DNA of 64,000 bases from Dastarcus helophoroides (GCA_028583605.1 CM053333.1:28251302-28315301), one strand, 5' to 3'. Positions 45,746-57,703 are shown, numbered from the stretch's first letter. Numbers and translations: made by a program. Notes: generated by a model from the sequence alone, not told the origin.

Positions 45746-46662
45746 TTTTACAAAATTTAACATTAATCACTTTCGAATTTCGAGCTAATTTTCAACTTTA
45801 AGCTCGGGATTTATAAAAAAAGACAAATTTAAGTTTAAGTACGAAATTTTGAGAAGAAAGTCAAGAATTAGGTAAAAATACAGAGATTATAACAAATTTC
45901 CTATTACACTGCGTGACACGGTGTCAGCACCCATGAAACAGATAGTTATAATACATTGCTATTAGGTACAGTATATACGCAGTGATCATGATTCTATCAC
46001 GTTTTAGATAATTAATGCACTCAGCAACTGTTTTGTGTATCATGATATGCTGATCTCCTGTCTTGGCTAAATGGAAACAAACATTCATGCCATTTGCAAC
46101 ACCGAGTCTGTAGTGCGAATTGATCACTACAATGATTGCTAGTTTTGTATGGCTGACAAACAAAGATTTTGAAGAATATCAAGCATAATATAGAGCTCTC
46201 GATTATAACTTCTGCATCAAAACAAATGACTCTTACTAAATTTATCCTCCTTCTTTGTCTCCTAAAAGAAGTTAAATTGTAAAATTAAGTATGTCCAATG
46301 CCCAGGGATGAAGATAACAATCATGAAAATTTTCAACCTAGATCAAGATTTGGAGTTTTTAACCTTTTTAAGTATTGTATACTATTGGTATTTAATTATA
46401 CAGCAGAAATTATATGATTTGACACGAGACTAAAATTTGTCTGCGAGACTCCATTCTCATTTCTCTTTTTTTCCTCCAAATCTTGAAACCGTGAGTGATG
46501 AGCAAAGAAATATGTTCCTTCAGGTGTAAAAAGGTTTGAGAAATGGTACCAACATTGTTGTAATGCAACTGCCTACTTCCTAAAATAAAAGAAAAAGTTA
46601 AAAATATTACCTGTTTTGGGTACAGTATTTGTTTTTGTATTTTGTGCTGCAAATATATCAAT
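45746..46662. other. No recognisable gene
   Basis: Two open frames of about 80 codons on the minus strand (45924-46163 and 46410-46661) have no recognisable domain and are not supported by splice or promoter signals. AT-rich spacer otherwise. Confidence 0.4.
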
Positions 46663-47603
46663 CAGTGGCAGCTAGTGCTAAGGTTTGCAGGTTTGCGCAA
46701 CCTTCAAAAAAAAGAACCGGGGTAAAAATAAAGTAATTGTTGTTTATTTTATTTATTAATATAACAGATTTATCGTTTTACCAAACATGACTATAACGGA
46801 TTCCCCCGGTTCATTAGAATTTGGCGAGGTTGTTGGGTCCATCGTTTGCAAGCTAGACTGCAAACTTTGCTTTCCACATATGCATTTGCGCCTTAACTCA
46901 TATTTTGTTCATTTAAATACTTGCCCATAAGCAAGCATTAGGTTGCACGTGTGGATGCAAACCAAATATCAACTCGCTATTTTAATTTGTTGTCGGTCAA
47001 TGTTGTGAGCCGTGAAACACAAATAAAAATGAATTCAGTGCAAAGTTTAATTGCACAACCATTCTGTAACTGATCTGTGTCGGAAAAACTGGAAATTAAG
47101 CGACTTAGACTACCTATTCCAGACTTAAATATTGTGCAGACGATGTTTAGTAAAAAGCGAAGTTTTAACAGAACTATGTAGTTCACGAAGCTAAAGTACT
47201 ATGCAACATTATTATCCGCCTAGCTAAAGAACAATTCAGCTTCAGTGGCTATTTAATTGCAGCAACCTTATTATTTTCTGAAAAATTTAATCAATATAGA
47301 ACCATTTTCCTGAAAAGAATTTTAAAGAAACCACTAAGGTATATCCACCTTTTAATGTACAAAAACTAAGAACTGAAATAACTGTAATTTACGAAATAAA
47401 AGGGTTGAAATCGGCTTCTGGTTTACTTGTACTCTATAACTTTATTTTAAAAAACAGTGAGCTTACAATTAGTAACTTTTTAGTGGAACTCTAAATGCTT
47501 TGAAAAATCGTGATAACTATCCCAATGGCTTCTGCTGAAGCAGAGGGTGCTTCTCCATCCTTAAAGTTATTAAAAACTTGTTTAAGAAATACATTAGGCC
47601 AGT
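46663..47603 (+). mobile_element. hAT transposon relic, second copy of the 448 family
   Basis: The left end CAGTGGCAGCTAGTGCTAAGG and interior (GTTTGCA, CTTGCCCATAAGCAAGCATT, TCAATGTTG) are collinear with 448-2849. The hAT C-terminal motif is again readable (CCCAATGGCTTCTGCTGAAG, giving PMASAEAE). It lacks a segment of about 1.15 kb present in the first copy and has lost its right end. Minisatellite follows. Confidence 0.8.
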
Positions 47604-47619
47604 GTTATTTTAATTTAAA

Positions 47620-49110
47620 AATAAAGTTAAAAAGTCTCAATTTTTAATTTTCGATAAAAAGTCGAATATTTAACTTTATGCTTAAACCTTAAAATTTCTA
47701 GAAGAAAGTAAAGGTTTCGACAGTTGAAAAGTTGAGATTTTTTAATTAATTTAATTAAATTTTTTAAGTAAGTAAGTAAATATTTTATTTAGTAAATGAT
47801 CTAATACATTACTCATGAGTTTAATTATATAAACAATAATTTTACATGCTTATTTTATAGAAATTTATAATTAAATAATTACTCTAAAAAAAAAACATTG
47901 TACATACCAATAAAATATTTAAAAGACACATTAAAACTTAACATCTAAATTACAAATAATTTGTTTAAAAGCATGATTAAAAGTTCCGATATTTTCTCGA
48001 AAGTTCGCTACAAAATCAAAGGAAAAAATTGGAAAGAAATTTGAATTTAATTTTTAAATGAAAAAATGCAAATTTTTCAGTGTAATAATTAAATAAAATA
48101 AAACTAAACTCTGAATTATGAGAACAAAAACTGGAACATTAGGTTTAACATTCTAGAGAATTTTTTCCTAATAAATTGATTTTGAGAGTTTTCGCTTTAA
48201 TTAAAAATTTTCGTATGATATTTTGCATTCGTAATTTCGACTTTTTCTCGAAATTAATATAACTAAAAATTCAAATTTGAACAGAATAGAATTAAAATTA
48301 CTAGTTCGGAATTTTGAGAAAAAAGTCAAAATATAAAAAATGAGCTCGAAAGTTTTCCAAATTTGTTAGCGTTTTGGTTTTCATTTCAAATCTGAAAATT
48401 AAAAAAATCTTGTGGAAAACTTTAGTTTTTTTCGAAACTTTAATTTTTTTTTAATTTTGAAGGAACTTTTTTTCCTTCCAAGAATTTAGAGTTTTTTTGA
48501 CAAGGGTTTCTTTGATATGAAGATTTCGTAAATTGAGGGAAAAATGTTTTTTCTTCAATTTTAATATTAAATTTAAAACACGGACGTTTCCCAAATAATT
48601 CGACTGTAGTCCAAAAATATTCATTATATTCTTAAAGTTTGGATTCTTTTTTGAAAATTTCGCGTTTAAATCTGCAATGCCGATCTTTTTCTCAAATTTT
48701 TTTTTATTTTTTATAAGTTTAATGTTTTTTCAAAAGTTAATTTTTTTAAATTTTGAGTTCCATTTTAAATAAACAGGGTTTATGTTATAGATTTTTGAAA
48801 TATTTATTTAAATTTTTGATATTTTGCTTAAAGTTTCCACATTAAGCGTGACATTTTGTACGTATTTCCTACAATTTTGACTTTAAAGTCCAACTTTGCC
48901 TTGTGGTCTTAAAATGTCGACCAACTTTTATCTCAAAATTTTAATGGTTTTCACAAAATTTTGGACAAAAATTTGAATTTTTATGCTACATTATTAATGA
49001 GGTAATGAATATAAAAATTCCAAACTCAAAAAAAGTGTACACACTAGTTTGAAAAAAAAAAATATTAATTAAATTTTGAAAATCAATTAGGTGAAAATGT
49101 TAGAAATTTT
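47620..49110. repeat. AT-rich degenerate minisatellite, mixed strands
   Basis: Modules TTTCGACTTTTTCTCGAAATT, TCAAAATTTT and AAAAAGTC in both orientations. It separates the hAT relic from the 3' end of the Jockey-like element. Similar DNA lies beyond that element's 5' end at 60.9 kb, so the element may have landed within one array. Confidence 0.7.
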
Positions 49111-49119
49111 CGTTTACCC

Positions 49120-49364
49120 AACAGGCTAGCCCAGTTACAGGGTAAGGTTTACAATTACAAAAAATATAAATATAGCTACTGCAAGACATTTAATTATATA
49201 TATTATAAATGTTACTAAGACCTATTTTATGAATATTCGAGATAAAAGAATTTAATGTGCATTGGAATATATCAATTTCTCTACTAATTTTACTTCCAAT
49301 TACACCAAACAGACTTACTGCCGCTAACTGATACATATTTGTCATTGGCTGACACACATAAAAT
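49120..49364 (-). pseudogene. Non-LTR ORF2 C-terminus and 3' UTR
   Basis: Minus-strand reading gives PMTNMYQLAAVSLFGVI and then FQCTLNSFISNIHKIG, ending with a stop near 49195. The 3' UTR contains TGTAACTGGGCTAGCC, a common kind of Jockey-type 3' wording. The left boundary is approximate. Confidence 0.65.
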
Positions 49365-50031
49365 TAGACATGGGTAGCGCAGAGAAATTTGGTAAGTTAA
49401 CTCAGTAACTCAAGCGCAACAGACTGAGTTGGCGCATTGAGTTAACTCAATTGCGCCATAGCGCAGATAATGCTGGTTGGAACTTTCGTACGTTTGCGTT
49501 GCATGGATAACAGTAGCATGCGTGTTGAGATGTTGAATGTTGAGTTGAGGACCTGAGAGGGACCCGCACAGATCGCTTTAACGCTTCCGCACATGTGCTG
49601 GTTCGTTACATTAATCGTTTCGTCTACTTCTCAATTTACAAGCAACGGCGATAAATATTATATAGGTTGCATATTTCTTATCTTATTACAATAATTTGAA
49701 ACCCTTATGGCGACATCATCTTCAAATAATTATTTTATATATTTCTGTGCAAAGTGTTGTACTTGTATTAATTATTTACTGCGACCGTCAACCTTGCTTA
49801 TTGGAGTGATATCCTAACTTCGTAACGCAATAACTCAGCGAGTTGGCGGCGTGAAGCCAAGCACTACAGTCTACATTCTCACCCGCAACACACATTTCGC
49901 ACATCGCATCCTACATCACAAAATGAGTTGCGCGCTATGGTGCATTTAAAAAGTGAGTTAACTCAGTCGGCGCAATGAAATGAGTTGGCGCAATTGCGCG
50001 GCGCGGCGCAGCGCAGTGTTACATATCACTA
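49365..50031. mobile_element. hAT-like MITE, TSD CATAAAAT, rich in TGAGTTAACTCA palindromes
   Basis: Left end TAGACATGGGTAGCGCAG and right-end complement TAGTGATATGTAACACTGCG share TAG-N-AT-NN-GTA. The 8-bp duplication CATAAAAT is exact (49357-49364 and 50032-50039). Subterminal regions carry repeated TGAGTTAACTCA, GAGTTGGCGCAAT and GCGC motifs in both orientations, plausible transposase-binding sites. Non-coding, 667 bp. It interrupts the C-terminal coding part of the non-LTR element. Confidence 0.85.
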
Positions 50032-50039
50032 CATAAAAT

Positions 50040-50243
50040 GTATCTTCTAATCGGCTATTGACTCTTGGCACTCTTATTAGTAGCAAGGATAATATGTACA
50101 TGTCATCGGTTAAGTTATGCAGGGTCCGTTATAAATATATAGCACTTGGATCCCCCTTTGTTCTAATGTTTGCTATGAATATCTCTTCAGTAGATCCAGA
50201 TAATGTCCAAGGTTATTATACTCATCGGTTTCTTTAAAGTGTA
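50040..50243 (-). pseudogene. Non-LTR ORF2 fragment (post-RT region)
   Basis: Minus strand reads NNLGHYLDLLKRYS and TLEQRG with stops, then SIADQKIHFM at the MITE boundary. This matches the position and style of the region between RT and C-terminus in Jockey-like proteins and links the RT (53 kb) with the 3' end (49 kb). Confidence 0.5.
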
Positions 50244-53091
50244 CCGTAAAACGGGGTGAATAGGAACTGCGGGGTGAATAGGAACAGAAAGACGGAAAAA
50301 GTTGAATAATTGTCTTGTGACCCTCATAATAATTTAAAACAAAAATAAAAAACGGCTTTACATAGGGAAATCTAGGCAGATTCTGTTTTAAGGTGTCAAC
50401 CCTTTTCCACTAACTAACTAATTTTGACAGTTGGCAAGTCTTTTTCCCGCGCTGTCAAAATTTAGTTGTTTTGGATGGTCGTCAAAACTTCAGTTGCAGA
50501 GTGCTTTTCCTTATTCCGGTGGGTTTGGAAACAATGTTTTATCGATTATTTACACATTTTTATAAAGTCTAGTACGTTTAAATCAGATGGATAGATAAAA
50601 AAACTATGATCTGTAATGTTTTTAATGACGATGTATTTTTTTAAGTTAAAAGGGGATCATAGGAACGCGCAATAATGAGGACCTACCGACCAGATCCGCA
50701 TTCCAAACGTTATAAAAAACATGATCCGGACCAGTTGCAATGTGCTGTAGATGCTGTGAAGAGAGGAATGACGTATAGAAAGGCCGTCAAAAAATTCCAA
50801 ATTCCAAAAACTGTAATATTCGGGCATGTAAAATATGGGAAACAAATGTTAAAACAAGGAGGGCAGACTGCTTTACCAGACGTACTGGAAAAACTGTTAG
50901 TTTAAAAGTTGATTTTGACCTCTTCGTGGGGGTATCCAATGGGCATCTACGACCTACGAATGATTGTAAAATCGTATCTTGACAAATCCGGAGTTGAAAC
51001 ATTCAGAAATAATTTGCCGCGCACATACTGGGCTAAATAATTCCTCACAAGACATCGAACAGAATCGGCAGAGCGTATGTGCCAGAATATTAAAAGATCT
51101 CCAGCAGGTGTGTCCCCAGAGACTATTCGGAGCTATTTTGATCACCTTACGGTCACATTAGAAAGAGTCCCACCCGATAATATAATAAACTATGATGAGA
51201 CAAACTTATCGGACGATCCAGGGAATTCGAAGATTATTTGCAAAAGGGGCTGCAAGTATCCCGAAAGAATTATGAATCACAGTAAGTCTTCAACATCTAT
51301 CATGTATGCAGCAGCTGGCAATGGAGTCCTTCCACCATATGTTGTGTACAAGGCTACACATTTGTACACTACATGGAGTCAGGGAGGGCCCCCTGGTTGC
51401 CGTTATAATAGGAGTGCCTCTGGTTGGTTCGATTCCATTTGTTTCGATGATTGGCTTTCGACCATAGCCATACCTTTTTTAAGAAAGCTTCCTGGGCAAA
51501 AAATACTCATTGGGGATAATCTATCGTCACATTTGTCACTTGAGTCAATTAGAAACTGTGAAGAACATAATATTGAATTTGTATTTCTTCCCGCGAATTC
51601 TACAAACCTAACTCAGCCCTTGGATATATCATTCTTTAGGCCTTTAAAGACAACATGGAGGAAAATTTTACTTGAATACAAAAAAGGCCCTGGTAGGAAA
51701 CGACCTGGCATTCCTAAGGACGTGTTTCCCCAGCTTTTAAGAAAATTGACTCTAGCTATTGAAGAAAATAAAGAAAAAATATCAAGTCTGGCTTTGAGAA
51801 ATGCGGCATAATTCCTGTAAATGCTCAAAAGGTACTGGAACGACAACCACAGCAAGAATACGATGAACCAGATCTCCAAGAAGCTCACTTAAATGAATCC
51901 ATCGAGTCATTATTAAAAAGCATGAGATATTCTGATGCTCCAAAAGCGAGGCAACCTAAGAAACGTTTGGCGGTAGCTCCAGGGAAGAGCGTTTCATCGG
52001 TAGATTTTCCAATTACAAGTCGTACCTCTCAAACAAAAGATGATCCTCCAGATAATCATTATTTCAGCGATGAGAGTGACGCGGAAATTGTACCTGTAAT
52101 GCAAGATGCTCATGATAAGGATACATCCTTTGAAAGCATTGAGGACAAGACTGATACCGACGAAAACGACCGTGATACTAATTTACACAACACTGAATCT
52201 GAGGCTGATAAGATTGAAGTGCCTTATAATGGAAAAACTTTGAAGGGAGTATTTAAAGCAACGCCAAAGGTAGATAGCTGGCTAGTTCTTGATTTTAAAT
52301 CTATGAAATCCCCAAAAACTTCGCTTTTTATTGGAAAAGTTATTTCAGTTGAGAGTGAAACTTATTTGGCTACATTTGTTAAATATACTCCCACTCGCAT
52401 CGATAAAGGAACTATTTTTGTTTGGCCAAACAATGAGGACTTGGCGGAATTTGAACTGAATAAAATAGTTGGGGAAGTAAACCCGCCTATTGAATTAAGA
52501 AGGGGCTAATTAAAATTTAATGTTAACGCCGAAGACTGGAAAGTTGCAATTTGTTCCTAATAGGTACCTAGTTTAAGAGATTGTCTTTGTTTTTGTGTTT
52601 TGTTTATGAGTTTATATATGTATCCTAAAATGTTATTTTAAGACTTAAGTATACCAACCCTTTATTTTTGTTATTTGACTCTTAAAAAGTGCCAGAAATA
52701 AATGATTTTGAAATATTACCTGTTGTTTGCTTTTAAATCTGCTCTACTGCTCTAAAACGATGCTAACTCGGCAAATACAGGCACTAAGTATCATGGAAAC
52801 ATTTTAAAAAATGTTAATTTAGTTCCTATTGACCCCCTAAGCAGACAGTGTAGAAACATACCTTAAAATATATGAGTGTTCATATTCACCCCCCTCTGGA
52901 GGTGAATAGGAACAAACAGAAAAAAAAATAATACAACTTTTTGAGGAAAGTGTCCTTGAAAACAATGTCAAAAACCGTTATTTTGGAGGTTTACTCATAA
53001 TATGAAATAATAATTGCGTGTCAGTTTTAGCCGGCAAGCAAGATATAATAAGCAGAAGTTAGAAAACGTTCCTATTCACCCCGTTTTACGG
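50244..53091 (+). mobile_element. pogo-family DNA transposon, TA target, near-intact ends
   Basis: Inverted ends start CCGTAAAACGGGGTGAATAG and are identical for 24 bp. TA is duplicated at 50242-50243 and 53092-53093. The GGGGTGAATAGGAAC box is repeated subterminally (50270 on the left; variants at about 52821 and 52905 on the right), probably transposase-binding sites. The 2.85-kb element carries one transposase gene with a few disabling changes. It sits in the RT part of the non-LTR element. Confidence 0.95.
50675..52509 (+). pseudogene. pogo/Tigger-like transposase, three lesions
   Basis: The N-terminus MRTYRPDPHSKRYKKHD opens a Psq-type helix-turn-helix (AVDAVKRGMTYRKAVKKFQIP). The DDE_1 core shows NYDETNLSDDPG (first Asp), LIGDNLSSHLS (second Asp) and LTQPLDISFFRPLK (third acidic residue). 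Then come LLEYKKGPGRK and an acidic, low-complexity linker, followed by a C-terminal segment (VDSWLVLDFKSMKSPK...IFVWPNNEDLAEFELNKIVGEV). Lesions: TAA at 50903-50905, TAA at 51038-51040, and a one-base loss in the A-run 51774-51779 that shifts the last 245 codons. Ignoring these, about 611 residues are readable. AATAAA at about 52697 could be the poly(A) signal. Confidence 0.93.
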
Positions 53092-54750
53092 TAGATATTT
53101 CATAAATTTTTTTTGCACTATTTTAACATTGCTTACATACACTGCATACCTTCGGGACCAGGCAATACAGTATTCCAGGTTACTGAATGTTATAGAACAG
53201 TTTTATGGCCACAATATCGATGAATTCTTGAGTATCCCGTACCATTAAGCCAAATTTCTTTATGCTATTTTTTTATTATTGTCTCGATGTGGTATATAAA
53301 TGTTAACAGACAATCCATATAAACTCCCAGATATTTAACTATGTCCATTCGGGTAATAGTTTATCCATCCATCAGGTAATTAAAATTAATTATTTGCTTT
53401 TTCTGTGATATGGGCAAAACGGAACATTTGGAAAATTCAGAAATAACTTATTCTCAGCACATCATCTTGTTATCGACTGTATATCTTCTTGCAATTGAAT
53501 GCAATCATTTACAGAGATAATTTCCGAGTAGAATTTTAAGTCGTCTGCAAAAGTAAATTTTTCGAGTGCTTGACAATTTGAGGTTACTCATTTACCAAAA
53601 GTAAAAATAAAAGTGGCCCCAAATTGGAACCCTGGGGTATACCTAAAGTTGGCACAAAGATATTAAAGCAAAATCCATTGACCTTTACAAACATTTTTCG
53701 GTTTGTTAGACAAGACATTAGTAAATTAATTAGTGTATCACTAATATTAAAACCTTTTAATTTGGATATGAATAGCTGATGGTTTAATTTATCAAACGCT
53801 TTTGACGTGTCCGTATAGATTATATCCAGTTGACTGTCCCTATTTATTGCCTCTCTACTATCTTGCACTAAGTTTACTAGATTTGTTACCGTTGATCGGT
53901 GGGGCATAAAGCCATGGTGAGTTTCAGTGATTTCTATTTTTACTTTGCTAAAAATTAGGTCATACACGATTAGCACGATGATTTGAAAAACTTTTGATAT
54001 TGCACTAATAACTGCCACAGATAATTTATGATTAAATTTTGGCTCCTACTTTGTATATCGGGGTCAATCTACATTTTTTCCAACAGTCTGGATAAAGCCA
54101 CATTTTACACTTAAGTTAAATAAAAATGCAAGTGGTGAAGTTAGAGCTTCCCTACAATCTTTCACTACGTAAGAGGTGTATACTGTCGGTACCATCTGAC
54201 TTGCTTTTTTTTATTACCTGATATACATTTTCTGCGGTGATTGTTAAATTAATGGTAGTGTTATTTTTATTTAATTTATCGCTGTCTAGTGTTTCAGGCT
54301 AATATGTAGCCTAAAAGTGCCCGGCAAAAGCGTTCGCAATATCACTACCAGTTTCAAGCAGGTTCTCGTCAAAATACATTTTTGAGGGATTATATTTTTG
54401 TTCTTTTTTGAGCTTACATAGTTCCAACAAATTTTTTGATCCTGGGTAATTGTTTGCTGCACTTGGAAAATGTAGTTATTATATGCACTATTTATTTCAA
54501 TTTTAAGAAGTTTTCTGACTTCATCATATTCGTATTTATAAAATAGACAGTTTGTTCGCTAAGTTCGCTTATACTTTCTCCTATACTTCTCCTTTTATCT
54601 CAGTTTTTTAATAATACTTGGCTTCTACGTTTTAGTTTTTTAGCACACATAAATTTAATATTTTACAGTTTTTATCATAAAATTTCTTTACTGCAAGATT
54701 TATATCCTTATATGCGTATAAGAAACTCCAATCAGTCCTTTGGATAATAT
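53092..54750 (-). pseudogene. Non-LTR reverse transcriptase (Jockey-like), degraded
   Basis: Minus-strand landmarks in order: DWSFLYAYKDINLAVKKFYD (near 54700), GSDIANAFAGHF (near 54340), TITAENVYQVIKKSKSDGTD (near 54220), then ISKVFQI, HHGFMPHRSTVTNLV, DTSKAFDKLNHQLFISKL (motif A), GIPQGSNLGPLLFLLL (motif B), FTFADDLKFYSE (motif C, near 53550), and a thumb region with YHRKSKQLI and LNIWEFIW. The stretch 53584-54018 is open for 144 codons; stops and shifts lie on both sides. Canonical ADD is intact, unlike in the relic at 13.4 kb. Confidence 0.88.
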
Positions 54751-56048
54751 TATACAAGATGATTTTAAAAGTAGAACCATAAATTTAGATTTGCACTTTA
54801 GAGCCCAAAATAAGACGAAAAGTCTATATAAACATATGTCGTAAAATGATTCGTTTCCGAGTTAATGTGTGGTAGGTTAGTTTCTGATTACAGCTTTTAA
54901 CTAATAGTTGCGAAACGTGTACAGATAATTGAATGAAATTCGTCACACCCCCATACTTTTTCATACTCTTTCCAAAAATCTAAGAATTAATTAACACAAC
55001 TTAACCAGTAGCGAGTATACCTAAGGGGGCAGAGATTAAAACGTGATTTATTTATTTTGTATGCACTTTTGTTGCAGTTTCGGAACAAAAATATAAACTA
55101 AAAACATTTATACATAAAAAAGATACTCCTAGTGAAATTCGGTATTGTCAGCGGTTTTCGAGTAAAATGCATTTTTATATCTCGATACATTAAAAACGCT
55201 CGCCCAAAAATATCAGATGTGACACCTAATTGATATTGAAATGAAAGAAAATAAATAGCATTGACATTTCCATGTTTTCATGTTACCGGTGGCCACTTTG
55301 AGCAATTTCTGTAAAAAAACTAATATTTTTAAATTCTTTTTTTGTTAGATAATTACGAAACATTTTATATTCAAGTTTTAAAATTATCTAAATATTAGTT
55401 AAAAATACTTTGTTTCAAAAGTACATTTCAACCAATTTTATTTTCTTTCCCATCCGAGATTTTTGGGCGAGCATTTTTAATGCATTTCACTCGAAAACCG
55501 TTGATAACATCCTTCATTAAAAGTACCTTTTTATGTAAAAACGTTTGTACTTTATAATTTTGTTATTAAACTGCAATAAAAGTGTACACAAAATAAATAA
55601 TGCACATTTTAAGCACCACCCCTCTGGATATACCCGTCACTGGTTAAGTTCTGTTAATTAATTCTTAGATTTTTGGAAAGGGTACGAAAAGGTATGGAGT
55701 TATGCCACATTTCATTCAATTATCAGTATGCGTTTCGCAACTATTAATTAAAAAGATCAGGAACTAAACTTCCACATCTGTAACCCGGAAACGAAGCGTT
55801 TTGCCACATATGTTTATATAGACCTTTCGTCTTATTTTGAGCTCTAAAATACAATCCTGAATTTGTAGTACTACTTTTAGAATCAACTGTGTAATGAATG
55901 TTCAATATTGAAAAGTGATCGTGAAATAGTACTTCCGCTTCAATAAAAGTCATGATTTATACATAACGTTCAAATGTCCCACATTATTTTTTTAATTTTG
56001 GGCTCTAGAATACGAACCTGAATTTATGTTATTACTTTTAGAATGACC
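54750..56048. mobile_element. Palindromic element, 1.3 kb
   Basis: The left arm (TAAAAGTAGAACCATAAATT, TAGAGCCCAAAATAAGACGA, AGTCTATATAAACATATG, TTCCAAAAATCTAAGAATTA, TTAACCAGT) returns in inverse up to about 55890, giving arms of around 500 bp. A further inverse copy of the arm tip occurs at 56003-56045. The core around 55230-55440 contains GCTCGCCCAAAAATATC and its inverse. Non-coding; the target duplication is not clear. It interrupts the non-LTR element upstream of its RT. Confidence 0.75.
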
Positions 56049-56386
56049 TTACGAGCCCAGGCTCATAATAGTTCGGCCGGTAATAATTTGTAACTATATT
56101 TTTCAAGATAATATTAAACTTAAAACAAAGGTGCAAAATTTAATCAAAACTATTACAACTATATTCAAATTTATACTTTTAAGTAGCTGAAACTGAAAAT
56201 TATAATTAAATTACGTAAAGAAACAAATCAGTATAACAAAAAATGTATTTCACGTGGTGGATCATAATAGTTCGGCCGCTTATCGTAGTTGCGATGAAAT
56301 CGAGCTAACTAGTTAAAACAAAGCAATTATGAAATATATCAACAAGACAGCTGTCAGTATTAGTTCTAAATCATTTTTAAAGCATA

Positions 56387-57472
56387 ATGCCTCGCGGTAA
56401 GCCTTTAAGTAAAGATTTTCGTTTGTCCATCATTAATGCCCATAAGAAGGGTATTTCGGCACGTCAAATTTCAGTTTCTCATTCTGTGCCGCGTTCTACC
56501 GTTCGAGACATTATCAATTTATATAAAACTACTAATGGAGTTGATCAAAAAATTAAAACCGGCCGACCATCTACAATTACAGAAGCAAATAAAAGAGCTT
56601 TACGGAGAATTGTGAAAACAAATCGGAGATCTAACACTAAAGAGATTACTGTTTTATGGAGAGAAAGTACAGCCAAGGATTTTTCGTTGTCTACAACAAA
56701 AAGGACCATTAGAAAAATAGGATATAAATTTTATAAGGTAAAATTTATTCGTTTTTTTTGTTGGTAGAAACTGTTGGCATCCAATTTTTTTTAACAGGCA
56801 AAAGAAAAGCCACTATTGACAACTTTACAAAAACGCAATAGACTAAAGTGGGCTCGGGAACATCAGAACTGGACTCAACGACAGTGGTACAATATAATTT
56901 GGAGTGATGAGTCCAAATTTGATGTTTGTGTGGGCGACTCCCGTAAAAGGGTGTTACGAACATCCAACGAAGCATTCCATAATGACTGTCTAGTAAAAAA
57001 AGTAAAGTTCCCAGCATCAGTTATGGTATGGGGTTGCATGTCTGCAAAAGGAGTGGGCAAATTACACTTCATCGATGGAATTGTTAACGCCCAAAAATAT
57101 AAGGAGATATTGGAAGCAAGTTTTTTACCGTCTATCGCACAATGTGCAGCCGATGACGGTGACTTTATGTTCCAACAGGATGGTGCACCTTGCCATACTG
57201 CGAAAACTGTGAAGACGTGGTTTCAAGAGCATAACATTCCTGTTCTAAAATGGACGTCTTCTAGTCCAGATTTGTCTCCAATCGAGACACTTTGGCACAA
57301 TATGAAGAAGCAACTTCGGAAAAATCCAGCGCGGACAGTACCCGAATTAAAAGCTACTTTGCAAAATGTATGGAATAATATTCCACCAGAAGAGTGTGCA
57401 CGACTTGTGGATACAATGCCCAGTAGAATTAAAGCGGTTATTGCTAATAAAGGCGACGTAACGCAATATTAG
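56387..57472 (+). CDS. Tc1 transposase, DD34E, two exons, apparently intact
   Basis: Exon 1 56387-56737 (117 codons) and exon 2 56798-57472 (224 codons plus TAG), giving 341 residues, the usual Tc1 length. The intron 56738-56797 (60 bp, GTAAAA...TTTAACAG) keeps the frame. Unspliced, it would end at an in-frame TAG (56765-56767). The N-terminus MPRGKPLSKDFRLSI leads into paired-type helix-turn-helix DNA-binding domains (ISARQISVSHSVPRSTVRDI; KEITVLW...STTKRTIRKIGY). Catalytic triad: IIWSDES (Asp), FQQDGAPCH (Asp) and LSPIETLW (Glu), with 34 residues between the last two. The start ATG lies 108 bp inside the left TIR boundary and the stop falls 4 nt before the right TIR. The family cuts and pastes at TA in the nucleus. 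No stop or frameshift was found, in contrast to every neighbour. Confidence 0.95.
56738..56797 (+). other. 60-bp spliceosomal intron in Tc1 transposase
   Basis: The GT donor follows a complete AAG codon and the TTTTTTTTAACAG acceptor is preceded by a T-rich tract. Removal joins YKFYK to AKEKPLLTTL in the same frame. A length divisible by three with an internal TAG means retention would truncate the protein before the catalytic domain. Confidence 0.85.
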
Positions 57473-57703
57473 GTTTTGGCCGAACTATTATGACCCACCA
57501 CGTGAAATACATTTTTTGTTATACTGATTTGTTTCTTTACGTAATTTAATTATAATTTTCAGTTTCAGCTACTTAAAAGTATAAATTTGAATATAGTTGT
57601 AATAGTTTTGATTAAATTTTGCACCTTTGTTTTAAGTTTAATATTATCTTCAAAAATATAGTTACAAATTATTACCGGCCGAACTATTGTGAGCCTGGGC
57701 TCG

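Larger units (their letters stand above)
56052..57703 (+). mobile_element. Tc1 element, 1652 bp, complete and young
   Basis: Flanked by TA (56050-56051 and 57704-57705). The terminal inverted repeats are 227 bp (56052-56278 and 57477-57703) and differ at about four positions. Each contains two ATAATAGTTCGGCCG-like boxes, one near each end of the repeat, the IR/DR arrangement typical of many Tc1 elements. The outermost bases form a small palindrome (GAGCCCAGGCTC). It contains one spliced transposase gene that appears intact. By nesting it is among the latest arrivals in the 49-61 kb stack. Confidence 0.97.

Noticed and set aside
51613..51888. Minus-strand ORF of 91 codons
   Set aside because: Antisense shadow of the pogo transposase.
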